Assembly: GCF_914768025.1 (NCBI RefSeq)
Contig: NZ_CAJZCE010000011.1
Location: 22,361-86,360 of the forward strand
Direction: 5' to 3'
Source: Snodgrassella gandavensis
GTDB lineage: Bacteria; Pseudomonadota; Gammaproteobacteria; Burkholderiales; Neisseriaceae
DNA: 64,000 nt
The notes below the pieces were generated by a model. That model did not search any database, was not told the origin of the DNA, and saw only the letters and a program-made list of their open reading frames with translations. Positions within the stretch are counted from its first letter, which is position 1. Each line of letters begins with the position of its first letter. Both the position numbers and the translations under genes were made by a program. This document shows positions 38,213 to 47,665 of this stretch, piece by piece.

Positions 38213-38893
38213 TCAGACAGGCTTGCCCACTCTGACTGCATGATCATGGCTTGCCAGACTGATTCCACTGGCTTTAACATCGCCGACAGTGGTATAGCTA
38301 CCATTAGTTTGTACAATATTGCCTGAAAATGTTGCCCCTTGTCCTCCTTTGATATCCATTCCGCCATTACCATTGATCTGGCCTGCGGCAGTGATTTCCT
38401 GCGAGCAATTAACATTTTGGGCACTGATATTCACTCCCGCCTGAGCATCGATATTAATGCCAGCCGCAGCCTCAATTTTTACTCCTGCCGGTGCTTTAAT
38501 ATTTAAAGTTTCACAATCAATCTCAATCAGTTTGCCATTTTTTAAGGTAATAGAGGCACCAGACTGGTTATAAACAGCTACTTCTCCTGCAGCCAGTGCT
38601 TTAATCCGGTATTCACCATGCTCAGTGGCAATGATAATGCCATGACTGGTCTGACCACTTAAAGGCAAAACAATAACTTCCGAGCCCACGGGCGGATTAC
38701 TGGTAAAACCAAATTGCTGTATCTGCTCCACATCCTGTAAAACCTCATCGGCCAGAGCTGCTACCTGAGCAGATTGAATCGGCTGCGAGGCATTTACCCG
38801 TGTCAGCCTGCCTCGAAAAGCCTGCCGGACTGAGCTGGTGGTATTATTAATTGTCGTTCTGGTTTTATTTACCAGCTTCGCAACATAACTCAT
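38213..38893 (-). CDS. Baseplate spike protein, Mu Gp45-like
   Basis: 226 aa from the ATG at 38893. An N-terminal helical part leads into an OB-like fold and a triple-stranded beta-helix needle visible as short repeats (IKAPAGVKIEAAAGINIDAQAGVNISAQ). It ends in SHDHAV, the HxH motif that binds iron at the spike apex in P2 gpV and Mu gp45. This is the membrane-piercing tip of the cassette 1 tail. Confidence 0.9.
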   Translation of the reverse strand: MSYVAKLVNKTRTTINNTTSSVRQAFRGRLTRVNASQPIQSAQVAALADEVLQDVEQIQQFGFTSNPPVGSEVIVLPLSGQTSHGIIIATEHGEYRIKALAAGEVAVYNQSGASITLKNGKLIEIDCETLNIKAPAGVKIEAAAGINIDAQAGVNISAQNVNCSQEITAAGQINGNGGMDIKGGQGATFSGNIVQTNGSYTTVGDVKASGISLASHDHAVRVGKPV

Positions 38894-38937
38894 CTGACTC
38901 TCCAATTAAAATTTATTCCAATTAAATATATACGCTG

Positions 38938-40077
38938 TTATATCTTGACCTGTTTTATCTGCCGGTTAGTCACACCTTTACGTTTCCCTTTACGTGATCG
39001 TGCTGCTGCAGATTTTTTAACATAAGCATCTGGCGTCCATATTCCATCCTCTTTTAAGCGCAGTTCAGTCAGCGTGCCGCCACTTCGATTCAGTAAAAAA
39101 CGGCGTCCCATCAGAAAAAAAATGGCATCTATCTGCTGTTCTTCATCAATCACATGCACACGTTGTCCGGGTTGCCACAACAGGCCATCCTGAGTTTTAT
39201 GATCTGCAACCGTAATGGTTAAAGTGAAACCTTCCAGATGCCAGTCAGAAAGCATTTTTTTTGCCTGCACCTTCAACTGTTCCAGATTTTCTGCATCACC
39301 GATTACTACTGTTTTCGGCTTGTATAAAACCATTGTTTCGTCTTTGTATACCCATTTCAAATCATGTTTTGACGAATTGGCATAACGGGTGTGACTTTGG
39401 CCAAGAAAGGTCACTTCCGAGTAACGATTTTCAGTACTATACTCAATATGAATATTTTGAATATTACGTCGGCGATCATTTTTACTGTGGCACAGGGTTG
39501 CCACTGGTGGGCTGGCATAATCAGCACCACCAACAACCAGCGTACCATCTGGTTCCAGCCACACATGCAGGCCAGCTTTATAGGCAATTTTGCTCAATGC
39601 CTGCCATGCAGTTTCCCCGGGTTCGATATCTACTTTGTCCAGAACTGGATTTTTTTCAGCTTTTAATATCACTTTTTTGATTTGTGGCCAGGGTTCAACT
39701 ATCTTCTGTGCTGCAGCTAAAACATTCATTCCTTTAACATTAATTTGTTTAACACTGCAATCCACCAGCAAACCGGCAAGGTCACGGCCATTAAAACCGA
39801 TACTATGGTTGTTTTTATCAACCATTTCACTCTGATGGCCAATAATTCCGGTCATAACCAACTGGTTATTAATTAAAACTTCACATTGCAAGGAGCTATA
39901 GTCGGCCAGAACACCCTGATTTTGAGAAACATTGGTTTCAAAACTGAAGGCATCAGCAGGAATCAGAAAATCACTGTCAATATCATAGCTAAGCCAGTCT
40001 TTATGTTCTTTCCCCCCTATTCTTACTACCACTTCATTGCCATATGGATAAGGCAACATTTCAGTTTCATTTAACAT
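38938..40077 (-). CDS. Baseplate hub protein, Mu Gp44 (gpP)-like
   Basis: About 379 aa, equivalent to P2 gpD and T4 gp27, forming the hub ring on which the spike sits. Segments VVVRIGGKEHKDW, the DRDLAGLLVDCSV-like NGRDLAGLLVDCSV and a C-terminal PGQRVHVIDEEQQID fit Mu gpP. The start could also be at 40095, which overlaps the preceding gene by more. It ends with a basic tail rich in RSRKGKRKG. Confidence 0.87.
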   Translation of the reverse strand: MLNETEMLPYPYGNEVVVRIGGKEHKDWLSYDIDSDFLIPADAFSFETNVSQNQGVLADYSSLQCEVLINNQLVMTGIIGHQSEMVDKNNHSIGFNGRDLAGLLVDCSVKQINVKGMNVLAAAQKIVEPWPQIKKVILKAEKNPVLDKVDIEPGETAWQALSKIAYKAGLHVWLEPDGTLVVGGADYASPPVATLCHSKNDRRRNIQNIHIEYSTENRYSEVTFLGQSHTRYANSSKHDLKWVYKDETMVLYKPKTVVIGDAENLEQLKVQAKKMLSDWHLEGFTLTITVADHKTQDGLLWQPGQRVHVIDEEQQIDAIFFLMGRRFLLNRSGGTLTELRLKEDGIWTPDAYVKKSAAARSRKGKRKGVTNRQIKQVKI

Positions 40078-41395
40078 AATAATTAATCCACTCATTACGC
40101 TGAATAAATGATGGATGGCACAAATGAGGATTAAGGCGCATTAATTCATTTGCCCGCTCAATATCCCGATAAAGTAAATATGCCAACTGATGAATGGTGC
40201 CGTTAATATCTGCTTTTCTGGTACGCATTGGCGGTTTCTGATTAATGACGGCCAAAGCATAGTCATTAAATTGTGCGGCCATATTGGCCAGCAACTGAAT
40301 CATTATCTTCGTTTGCGTATAAATATTGGCAGCATTAATGCTTTTGACATTATCAGCATAATCATAAGTTTCACGTAAAATATCTATTAATTTTTGAATA
40401 CGCAGACGAAGATTATTATTTATATACAGCAACTCATTTGCTGTCACTATGTCACTATTCGCTTCAATCATCGTGACGGTATTCTGTATCAAAGCACCAA
40501 TACTCAAGAATTGCAGAATCTGGGCAATCGGTTGCATCTGAATATCAGCAATCTTTTGTACATGATTGATCGCCTCTTCCTCAGTTTCCTGTCTATCCTG
40601 ACTATACAGAATATTATCAGGCAATTTATTCAGGCCATCTACACGGTTACTGACAGAATCAAAAGTCTGTCTGGTAGTTAAACTGCCAGTAGCAAACTGT
40701 GTATCACTCGCTAGACCTGTTGTCACCATTGTGGCTACAGAATGAATCAGTCTGCTGACGTCCTGACTGTAAGATGCAGAAGAAAAAGCTTTACTGGTCA
40801 AATACTTTATAGGATCAAGATCGAAAAAGCGGCGAACACTGCCAGCTACGCCACACAATGCGGCAAATACACCATTTGTACTGCCCCATAAAGACGAAAT
40901 TCCCTCCCGAACGCTTAACAGCGTTTCAGAATAACCCAGTAACTGCTGTGTATACTTTTCCAGAGTATTCTGTATCTGTTCTAACTTGGCTAACCACTGA
41001 TTCTCAAATAAAAATATCGGAGCAGACTCTTTTGCTTCAAAAAAAGTGATATCCAGTGCAACATAATTAACTGAATCCGCTTCAGTACGAAATGACCAGC
41101 TTGCGGCAATCATATTTTGTAACAGGCCTAAAACCGGATGAACTAATGTGCCTGCACCTGGTTCCTCTAGCACAGCCAGTAACTGTGATAACTGTGTATC
41201 AAAGCCTGCACCAAAATAGACAGCAGCAACCTGACATTGTCGTCCCTGTGTACCCAAATCCTCAATATCGGTTCCATTTGCAAACGGACGGCCATGCCGT
41301 ACCAGTGCTTTCTCATTTTTATCACTGATAGAAATGACATCAAAGGCAACATTTTTGTAACTGGCCTTTTGCAGATTATTCTTCCACATAGTCAT
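40067..41395 (-). CDS. Mu gpN-like tail / DNA circularisation protein
   Basis: 442 aa. The N-terminal domain (YKNVAFDVISISDKNEKALVRHG, then EEPGAGTLVHPVLG and ALDITFFEA) is the DNA circularisation-N family, which in Mu-like phages is a tail protein between tape measure and hub. GGAGG lies 9 nt before the ATG at 41395, and the start overlaps the tape-measure stop (TAATG). The C-terminal half is helical and Ile/Asn-rich. Confidence 0.87.
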   Translation of the reverse strand: MTMWKNNLQKASYKNVAFDVISISDKNEKALVRHGRPFANGTDIEDLGTQGRQCQVAAVYFGAGFDTQLSQLLAVLEEPGAGTLVHPVLGLLQNMIAASWSFRTEADSVNYVALDITFFEAKESAPIFLFENQWLAKLEQIQNTLEKYTQQLLGYSETLLSVREGISSLWGSTNGVFAALCGVAGSVRRFFDLDPIKYLTSKAFSSASYSQDVSRLIHSVATMVTTGLASDTQFATGSLTTRQTFDSVSNRVDGLNKLPDNILYSQDRQETEEEAINHVQKIADIQMQPIAQILQFLSIGALIQNTVTMIEANSDIVTANELLYINNNLRLRIQKLIDILRETYDYADNVKSINAANIYTQTKIMIQLLANMAAQFNDYALAVINQKPPMRTRKADINGTIHQLAYLLYRDIERANELMRLNPHLCHPSFIQRNEWINYYVK

Positions 41396-43923
41396 TATTG
41401 TGCACCTCCACGGTTATACATTTCCATCTGATTGCGTGAAACCAGATTGCTAATCACTCTGCCATCAAGCGTCACCGTAAGATTATTCTGAATAACCTGT
41501 TGCTGGTTCGAGAGAATAGTAGCTATTTTGTCTAAACGTATCCCCAACTCCTGTACAACAGCCTGAAAAGCATTTTGAAATTCAGCACTTTGCTGCACAA
41601 GCATAGGCTGCCCAGCACCAGACTGGCTTTCTATTGCGGGTAGATTAGCCGGAATATTTCTGTACGATAGCATCATCGCCGCAGATGGCGTCATATTAGT
41701 ACTTGCTATCAGCTGATCCTTTTCACAGGCAAACACTGATTGCCCATATAATGCAGGATTGAGTCCATAGGCATGACGAAAATCTGGTGTGTATGGCTGG
41801 CTGCTCCCTACACCTGTTGTGGCTTTTATTTCTTCAGTATCCTTATTTTGCGTAACAGCATCGCCTACCTTATCTCCCATGAAGCTGCCGCCAATTCCGC
41901 CAAGTAGACCACCAATCAACCCTCCCAGCGCAGTACCTACACCAGGTAATATTAGTGTTCCAATTGCTGCACCAACTTGACCTCCAGCCCAGGCTCCAGC
42001 CAGACCACCAGCAGTACTGGTTGCATTTTTTATCTGAGCCGTCTTCTTTTCTTGATGGCTTAAACTATCATCATTCTGAATCGCATATACATTATAAGCG
42101 CCACCAAGGACAGCTACTGCAGAATTACCCCGGCCTAATAATTTGCCAGAAACTCTAGCTGGAATCTTTCTGCCTTTCACACCTGTCTTTCGGCCGGCTG
42201 GCGTTTTGGTACCTTTGTTTCTGTTCGGTTTTCTTCTTCCTCTGTCAAAATCACCCGCTGAATCAATATCGATATCGCCTCTTTGCCCGGACAAAGTACC
42301 CAATACTTTCAGTGCAGTTGCTGCACTACCGGCGGCAGCGGCCAAAGCGGTTACAGCAAAAGTAAGAGTAGGAAATTCAGCTGATAACTCAGTTAACCTG
42401 GTTTGAAAATTAACTAATGGTTCTACTACATCACTTCTGCCCAAAGTAGCCAGAGCATGATTTTTTTCCTGCAGCCGCTCAGGGTCCGCAGATAACACGG
42501 CTAACTGTTTGGCAGCTAAACCATCAGCTTCTTTCTGCAACGCGTTTATTTGTGGCAGCAGCAGATTATTATTCAAATTGGCATTCACAGCATCTTTGGC
42601 ATCTACAGGAATAAAAGATAACAGCTTATCCTGACGAGCTTGCATCTGTTGCTGGGCATGTACATCGCCAGTATCGGCTTTTTGCTTTAAATTCTGGTAA
42701 TTCCTGTCTTTAGCAAGAATATCACTGCAAACTTTAATCAGGGATTGAGCATCATTTAAGCCCTGCTTACTGCCCTGTTCCCTGATTTTATTCCAGTCAA
42801 GATGCTTGCCTGATGCATCAGGGTCTTTAATTTTACTCAGAGTACTGGCCAAGTCCGGATTAGCCAATGCTTCCAGAAAAGCTTTAACGCTTTTACTTGC
42901 ATCGTCATTAGATTCTGACTCTTTTGATGTAGCCTGTAAGGTTGAAATTAAATAATCGATACCTCCGGTATCCGTTAGCCCCGCCTTTTTAGCAGAAGAC
43001 AATAAATCTGGTAATTCACCCTGCAATTGGGCAATAGTAAATTTACCCTGACTGCTTGATGCAATAATATGATCAGAAACCGAGTTATAATCCTTAGCCT
43101 GCAAACCATAGACTGCCAATGATTTGTACAATCTGGCTGTATTCTCATGATCATACTCACCGGCGTTGGTAGCTGATCCGACCATGGTACGATGGGCATA
43201 AGGAATAGTTGCCTTAACCTGATCCAGAGTCATATCCTGCTGTAACATATCAGTAAACAGATTCAGCGCAGCCTGTGATGTACCGCCATTTCTGGCAACC
43301 AGCCCCTGAACCAAACCCTGAATTTCTTTTACACCCTGAGTTTTAATCCAGTCTGCTGATTTACTTTTATCTGTACCATATGCTTTTACAGCAGCCTGAA
43401 TGACAGCTGAACGTAATTTTTTCTCATCATCTATTGCTGGCTTAACTGCGCCGTAGACAGCCTTTCCTCCCTTGATAATTTCGCTGCCGACTGTTTTGGC
43501 TGCTCCCCATTTAGATGATTTTTTTTGTTGTTCTGCAATAGTTTTTTGTATTTTAGAACTTTTTTCTAATTCCTTATTTAACTCGCGAATACTGTTACGA
43601 GAAGCTCTGGTTGCATGCTGAATCTGCTTTTGAGCCGCAGTAGCAGTAGCGGTAAAATTCTTATATGCATTTTTGCTCTTGCCAATTTCCCGCTGTATTT
43701 CCTGTTCAGACCGTATTTCCTTCCGTAAGCGCATATCCGCAGCACGTTGTTGCTCTCGCTGAACCTGCTGAATAATTCGGATTTGTGATTTACCGGCTTT
43801 CTCACTTTCTCTGACTGCAACAGCAGCTGTGCGCTTGATTTGCTGTTCTAATTTTTTTACCTCCTCAGTCATTCTGCTAATGGAGGCCTCCTGTTTTGCT
43901 AGCGACTCCTGATTTGAAGACAT
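41395..43923 (-). CDS. Tail tape measure protein, cassette 1 (Mu type)
   Basis: 842 aa from the ATG at 43923 (GGCGAGAG upstream). The N-terminal 160 residues are a charged coiled coil, the middle is helical, and residues about 640-700 form a glycine-zipper membrane stretch (GGLAGAWAGGQVGAAIGTL, LGGLIGGLLGGIGG), followed by a polar C-terminus. Tape measures set tail length and help cross membranes. By the general rule of about 0.15 nm per residue, the tail would be about 120 nm (inference). A terminator lies just upstream at 44015-44042. Confidence 0.9.
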   Translation of the reverse strand: MSSNQESLAKQEASISRMTEEVKKLEQQIKRTAAVAVRESEKAGKSQIRIIQQVQREQQRAADMRLRKEIRSEQEIQREIGKSKNAYKNFTATATAAQKQIQHATRASRNSIRELNKELEKSSKIQKTIAEQQKKSSKWGAAKTVGSEIIKGGKAVYGAVKPAIDDEKKLRSAVIQAAVKAYGTDKSKSADWIKTQGVKEIQGLVQGLVARNGGTSQAALNLFTDMLQQDMTLDQVKATIPYAHRTMVGSATNAGEYDHENTARLYKSLAVYGLQAKDYNSVSDHIIASSSQGKFTIAQLQGELPDLLSSAKKAGLTDTGGIDYLISTLQATSKESESNDDASKSVKAFLEALANPDLASTLSKIKDPDASGKHLDWNKIREQGSKQGLNDAQSLIKVCSDILAKDRNYQNLKQKADTGDVHAQQQMQARQDKLLSFIPVDAKDAVNANLNNNLLLPQINALQKEADGLAAKQLAVLSADPERLQEKNHALATLGRSDVVEPLVNFQTRLTELSAEFPTLTFAVTALAAAAGSAATALKVLGTLSGQRGDIDIDSAGDFDRGRRKPNRNKGTKTPAGRKTGVKGRKIPARVSGKLLGRGNSAVAVLGGAYNVYAIQNDDSLSHQEKKTAQIKNATSTAGGLAGAWAGGQVGAAIGTLILPGVGTALGGLIGGLLGGIGGSFMGDKVGDAVTQNKDTEEIKATTGVGSSQPYTPDFRHAYGLNPALYGQSVFACEKDQLIASTNMTPSAAMMLSYRNIPANLPAIESQSGAGQPMLVQQSAEFQNAFQAVVQELGIRLDKIATILSNQQQVIQNNLTVTLDGRVISNLVSRNQMEMYNRGGAQ

Positions 43924-44014
43924 GTCAATACTCTCGCCTAATTGTTGATTATATTTATTCTGACTGATTAAAAATAATTGAAAGAAGTGAATATGCCGGA
44001 GCAGCCCCCATGCA

Positions 44015-44042
44015 AAAAGCCCTGCCATACAGCAGGGCTTTA
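44015..44042 (-). terminator. Intrinsic terminator inside tail operon 1, before the tape measure
   Basis: A perfect 10-bp stem (minus strand AAAGCCCTGC / GCAGGGCTTT, 6-nt loop) followed by TTTTT lies 2 nt after the chaperone extension ends and about 90 nt before the tape-measure start. The genes on both sides run the same way, so it should act as a partial attenuator. Confidence 0.85.
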
Positions 44043-44043
44043 A

Positions 44044-44340
44044 TCAATCAGGCTGATTAGCTAACAAACTATCTTTAACTGGCTGGAATGGTTTTGGCTT
44101 TCTTTGGCGTAAAGAAATAATAACATTATCATCATCATTTTTTATGCCCATACTCTCCAGAACAGTCTCAATCCAGACAGATACTTCAGCATGGCACATC
44201 GTGCTAACCATAGCCGGCGTAATCATTGATTTAGCCAGCAGAATACATGCCTGTCGATAATTTTTATGAGCTATTGCATAACTACGTTGCTGTCCGCTTC
44301 CTCTGATGCCGCTGGGTCTGACTGGCCAGCGGCCATCGAT
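44044..44340 (-). CDS. Frameshift extension of the tail assembly chaperone, cassette 1
   Basis: An open -1 frame overlaps the end of the Gp41-like gene and continues past its stop to 44044. Readable residues include FKIDGRWPVRPSGIR, QQRSYAIAHKNYRQACILLA, then VSTMCHAEVSVWIETVLE. It has no start with a ribosome site near its beginning; the first ATG is at 44226. This matches the rule that tail chaperones make a long form by ribosomal frameshift. The slip site may be at CGTTCAAAATCG (about 44338-44348), but the site is a guess. Confidence 0.6.
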   Translation of the reverse strand: MDGRWPVRPSGIRGSGQQRSYAIAHKNYRQACILLAKSMITPAMVSTMCHAEVSVWIETVLESMGIKNDDDNVIISLRQRKPKPFQPVKDSLLANQPD

Positions 44341-44648
44341 TTTGAACGTAAAGATTCCATACTGGTTAAAATTGACTGATAATCTTCTGAGGCAAGATTG
44401 TGCAATAGAAATTCAACGCTCAGATTCTCTGCATCAATACCAGAAACTTCCAATTGTTGAGCCCAATAAGCCAGTGTGGTCAAAATGGCTTTTTTTGCCC
44501 CTGATACATCTTCAATCAAACCGGTTTCTTCCAGTATTTCCAGTGCTTTGAGTTCATCTGCCAAAGTCAGCGGCTTAACAGTATAATCAAAATACATCTG
44601 GCCATTGTACGCCAGACCATAAACCAGCTTTCCAGTCTCTTTTAACAT
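44271..44648 (-). CDS. Tail assembly chaperone, Mu Gp41-like
   Basis: 125 aa, helical: YTVKPLTLADELKALEIL, AYWAQQLEVSGI and LASEDYQSILTSMESL, as in Mu Gp41/P2 gpE-type chaperones that coat the tape measure during tail assembly. The start codon overlaps the tube-gene stop. A longer product by -1 frameshift is likely (see 44044-44340). Confidence 0.8.
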   Translation of the reverse strand: MLKETGKLVYGLAYNGQMYFDYTVKPLTLADELKALEILEETGLIEDVSGAKKAILTTLAYWAQQLEVSGIDAENLSVEFLLHNLASEDYQSILTSMESLRSKSMAAGQSDPAASEEADSNVVMQ

Positions 44649-45034
44649 TATTCTACCACTTTATCCAATGCAAACATTTCAATATCACGACGCGCTTCAT
44701 TTTCTACACTGTATTCTTCCGAACATTTAGTGCTGGTACAACCTATATAGCTGATACGTGCTTCATCTGCATTACGGGGATAAATAGTAATTTTTGCATT
44801 GGTAATGTTGTCCCAGTCAATACCACTTTCATCCAGCGGAATAGCTGCACTGACACTCATTGTGTATTCTGTTACACCATCTGCATAACCACGCACTTTG
44901 CCGGACTTGTTCATGGTCTTAACTACTTTACGTCCGGTAGTCACTTCCGGCTTGAAGCTGATAATTTCCACTTCACGGCCATTTACTTCCATAATTACTG
45001 CACCGGCATATTTAGCGCCTGTTTTATTTGCCAT
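44648..45034 (-). CDS. Tail tube protein, cassette 1 (Mu gpM-like)
   Basis: 128 aa from the ATG at 45034 (MANKTGAKYAG), with AAAGGA 6 nt upstream; the frame to 45079 would add 15 residues without a ribosome site. A beta-rich protein of the Mu tail-tube family (EIISFKPEVTTGRKVV, YTMSVSAAIPLDESG). It builds the rigid inner tube that the sheath drives into the target. It lies after the sheath gene, as expected. Confidence 0.87.
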   Translation of the reverse strand: MANKTGAKYAGAVIMEVNGREVEIISFKPEVTTGRKVVKTMNKSGKVRGYADGVTEYTMSVSAAIPLDESGIDWDNITNAKITIYPRNADEARISYIGCTSTKCSEEYSVENEARRDIEMFALDKVVE

Positions 45035-45093
45035 ATTTTTTCCTTTATATAGACAAGGTGTTAACCTTGAAACTAACACTTTACATGATTAAT

Positions 45094-46521
45094 TTATAAG
45101 TACAGATCCACACGTGCGGCCAGTACATGCAAGCCATTGACTACATCGGCAGGGATAACTGCATCCAGGCGGTTTGGATCATTTGGATTACGCTGTACAA
45201 TCAACTTATCTTTATTTTCCAGAACTGCCTCCAGAATTTCTGCATTTTCACACTGATACAATACATCCAGAATTTCTGAGCGCACTCTCAACGGAGTACG
45301 TTCTGAAAGCTTCTCACGCGGAAAACGTAAGGCGATACGCTGGTTAACAGCATCACGTACATAGTCAAGTGTGCGAATCGTGGTGATATCCAGCAATGCA
45401 GGGTCATCTGTACCAGTGGCATTTTTCACATAAGTAGATACGGCGCGCATAATCTGCACCCGATTATTCACGATCTGCAAAGGCGTCAGCCCGTTATACA
45501 GAGCACTATTAAACTCAGCAAACAGAGGCCAGTTGGCATCAGCCGTTTTCCTCAGTCCTTTTATTTCAAGTGTATTAAGGGGGCGAGCCGGATCATTTTC
45601 ACCGGCAATTACAGCTGCATAACCTGCAGCAATAATGGCATTGCCTTCCATGGCATTTTTATACCAGGCTATGGTAATACGGCCGCTATTGATATCATTG
45701 GCAAAAGTGGTACCCGTACTAAGTGTACCGCGCCAGCCCATCACCCCGATACAGCCACGCTTTTCAATCGCATTGGATACCAGATCAATATGATTGGATA
45801 ATTTTCTGGCATTCAAATCATCAGAAAAAGCACTACAGATAATATGATAATGTTTGCCGGCTACCTGCTCAAGGGCAGAACCGATATCTGGATTCCCATG
45901 ACCATCCTGAAATGGTACTATCTCCAGGAAAGCTTGATCCGCATTGGCACTGTTTTCACTAAAAGATGCCATTAAGGCAATTTCATTACCAATCGAACCT
46001 GCATTTCTGGCTGTTAGTCTGATTGCATTGTCATCAGCTTCTGCTGCTGCCAGTGTGTTCGCTTCATTAATAATGTTAACCATTCTCTCCACAACATCAG
46101 CAATGGCCTCATCATTACTTACTCGAGTCTGGCAATCAATTCCACCAATGGTTACTGTCAGGACTCTAGAGTTATTTGGTAAATTTGCAATGGTAACACT
46201 TGCCTCAGCAGGAGTACTTTGTGCAGCATCATCAACACCAATTACCGTTAAATCCAGATAGGGGTTATTAATAAACGCCTGTTTTACACAATAATGTGCC
46301 CAGGAACCCTGACCAAACAGGTTAGCAGCGTCAGCATCACTAAATAATTGTACTGGTGTTAGTGCCGGCAGTTTTCCTTCTGGCAATCTAGGTGCAATCA
46401 GCAACATTTTTTGTGGATTGGCTGGCAAACCTCTTACTGCAGTACGCGTATTAAATTCTATATACCGGCCTGGTACACGAATATCACTGCGCACAGTATC
46501 AAACTGAATATTATCAATCAT
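45094..46521 (-). CDS. Tail sheath protein, cassette 1 (Mu gpL-like)
   Basis: 475 aa. The N-terminus IRVPGRYIEFNTRTAVRGLP and the PQKMLLIAPRLPEGK segment are Mu gpL hallmarks; the C-terminal half has the conserved sheath core (YVRDAVNQRIALRFPREKLSER) and ends AARVDLYL. This is the contractile outer cylinder. The start overlaps the Gp38-like stop by 4 nt. Confidence 0.93.
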   Translation of the reverse strand: MIDNIQFDTVRSDIRVPGRYIEFNTRTAVRGLPANPQKMLLIAPRLPEGKLPALTPVQLFSDADAANLFGQGSWAHYCVKQAFINNPYLDLTVIGVDDAAQSTPAEASVTIANLPNNSRVLTVTIGGIDCQTRVSNDEAIADVVERMVNIINEANTLAAAEADDNAIRLTARNAGSIGNEIALMASFSENSANADQAFLEIVPFQDGHGNPDIGSALEQVAGKHYHIICSAFSDDLNARKLSNHIDLVSNAIEKRGCIGVMGWRGTLSTGTTFANDINSGRITIAWYKNAMEGNAIIAAGYAAVIAGENDPARPLNTLEIKGLRKTADANWPLFAEFNSALYNGLTPLQIVNNRVQIMRAVSTYVKNATGTDDPALLDITTIRTLDYVRDAVNQRIALRFPREKLSERTPLRVRSEILDVLYQCENAEILEAVLENKDKLIVQRNPNDPNRLDAVIPADVVNGLHVLAARVDLYL

Positions 46522-46706
46522 TCCTTTACTCCCGTTTCATTTTTTAAATTTTCCGTTATCATTATCAGGTCACCATCCGCTACCAATCGACGGTAATACA
46601 GACTCGCTGGAACCTTAACTGGGTTAGTTGTTATATAAGTATTAACGCGATTTTTCTTTGGCACGCGCAAACCATCTGCTGCTTGAACGATCATCTTCTC
46701 TTTCAT
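46518..46706 (-). CDS. DUF2635 protein, Mu Gp38-like
   Basis: 62 aa. DUF2635 small proteins lie directly before the sheath gene in Mu-like tails and have a core like LYYRRLVADGDLI, seen here. The function is unknown. It overlaps the sheath start by 4 nt. A start at 46697 (MIVQAADGL) is an alternative. Confidence 0.8.
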   Translation of the reverse strand: MKEKMIVQAADGLRVPKKNRVNTYITTNPVKVPASLYYRRLVADGDLIMITENLKNETGVKE

Positions 46707-46722
46707 ATACGCTGGTTATAAA

Positions 46723-47322
46723 TCAGTTCTGTATACTTTTATTTTCTATACTCAATACTAAAGAACCAAATTGTGCTGGCGCTTCAGAATGCTTGCCGGT
46801 AAACAGACTAAATACATAATCCGGATTATTTATATCAGTGGTATATTCTGGATAATGATCACTTTCAATCCCATACATATCACACACCGCTTCAAATTCA
46901 ATCGCGACTATGTCCAGATTTTCTGTATTGCTATCAAGTGGAGAGATAAATAGTGGATGAACCGTTTTTGGTTGTAAACCAAGGCTGTTTAATTCTTCAT
47001 TTAATCTCTGCCCCGCAAGCAGGCGTAAAATCGCATAAACCAGATCATTTATATTTGCACTTGGATGAGGCAGTGCATCTGTAATACGATTACATATACA
47101 CACCACATAAAACCCGGCACTCAGTTCAAAACGTAGCCGTTCTGAACCTTTTGCTTTTACCTGTGCCTGATTAAAGGTTAATAAAATAGCCGGTTTTTCT
47201 CTTATTTTGGTTAAGACCTCTTTATTTTCCAGCCCGCCGAAATACAAACTAACCTCATTAACCATCGACCCCAGCCCTTGTTTCAGGCGTGTGATGATTT
47301 CACTTTGGATTTTGTTTAGCAC
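46723..47322 (-). CDS. Gp37-like (DUF1834) tail protein, cassette 1
   Basis: 199 aa, GTG start with AGGAG 12 nt upstream. It resembles Mu Gp37/DUF1834 (RLKQGLGSMVNEVSLYFGG, a tail completion-type protein at the head-proximal end). It is the first gene of cassette 1. In a full Mu-like phage, head genes would precede it; here only 340 nt of intergenic DNA and the fibre locus of cassette 2 do. Confidence 0.78.
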   Translation of the reverse strand: MLNKIQSEIITRLKQGLGSMVNEVSLYFGGLENKEVLTKIREKPAILLTFNQAQVKAKGSERLRFELSAGFYVVCICNRITDALPHPSANINDLVYAILRLLAGQRLNEELNSLGLQPKTVHPLFISPLDSNTENLDIVAIEFEAVCDMYGIESDHYPEYTTDINNPDYVFSLFTGKHSEAPAQFGSLVLSIENKSIQN

Positions 47323-47409
47323 AGCTAATTAATTTACTCCTTTCTATAAATTCAATATATTCAATTATCATAAAATATCTAAATATGGCTTATCTGTTTC
47401 TTACTCTGA

Positions 47410-47437
47410 TTCATACTGTTTAAAACAGATTAATCAA
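47410..47437 (-). promoter_or_regulatory. Candidate promoter of tail cassette 1
   Basis: On the minus strand TTGATT and TATGAA are spaced by 16 nt, about 85 nt before the GTG of the first cassette 1 gene. The region is AT-rich, so chance matches are likely. The spacer holds a perfect palindrome (47416-47428). Confidence 0.35.
47416..47428. promoter_or_regulatory. Operator-like palindrome CTGTTTAAAACAG
   Basis: A 13-nt palindrome filling most of the -35/-10 spacer of the candidate cassette 1 promoter. CTGT/ACAG half-sites recall LexA boxes, but the spacing is 5 rather than 8, so it is not a canonical LexA site. A bound repressor here would block the promoter (inference). Confidence 0.3.
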
Positions 47438-47665
47438 GATAATGGCTTATAATAATTACGTATTTATACAAATTTATCTTTATAAAATAATAATTTTCCC
47501 CTGCTTCCCCAGAAATTTCATACAAATAATTAAATCTGGCTGTAGCATATAATGCTGCAACAGTTATAAAACAGGGTGTCCCTATTATCCTGATGCTCAG
47601 ACAAATCTAGGCAAGCAACAGATACTTGCCCGCAAACGATGATATATGTTTATCATTTTTAGATT

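Noticed and set aside
47416..47428. LexA (SOS) box.
   Set aside because: The half-sites CTGT/ACAG are separated by 5 nt instead of 8, so it is not a canonical site.
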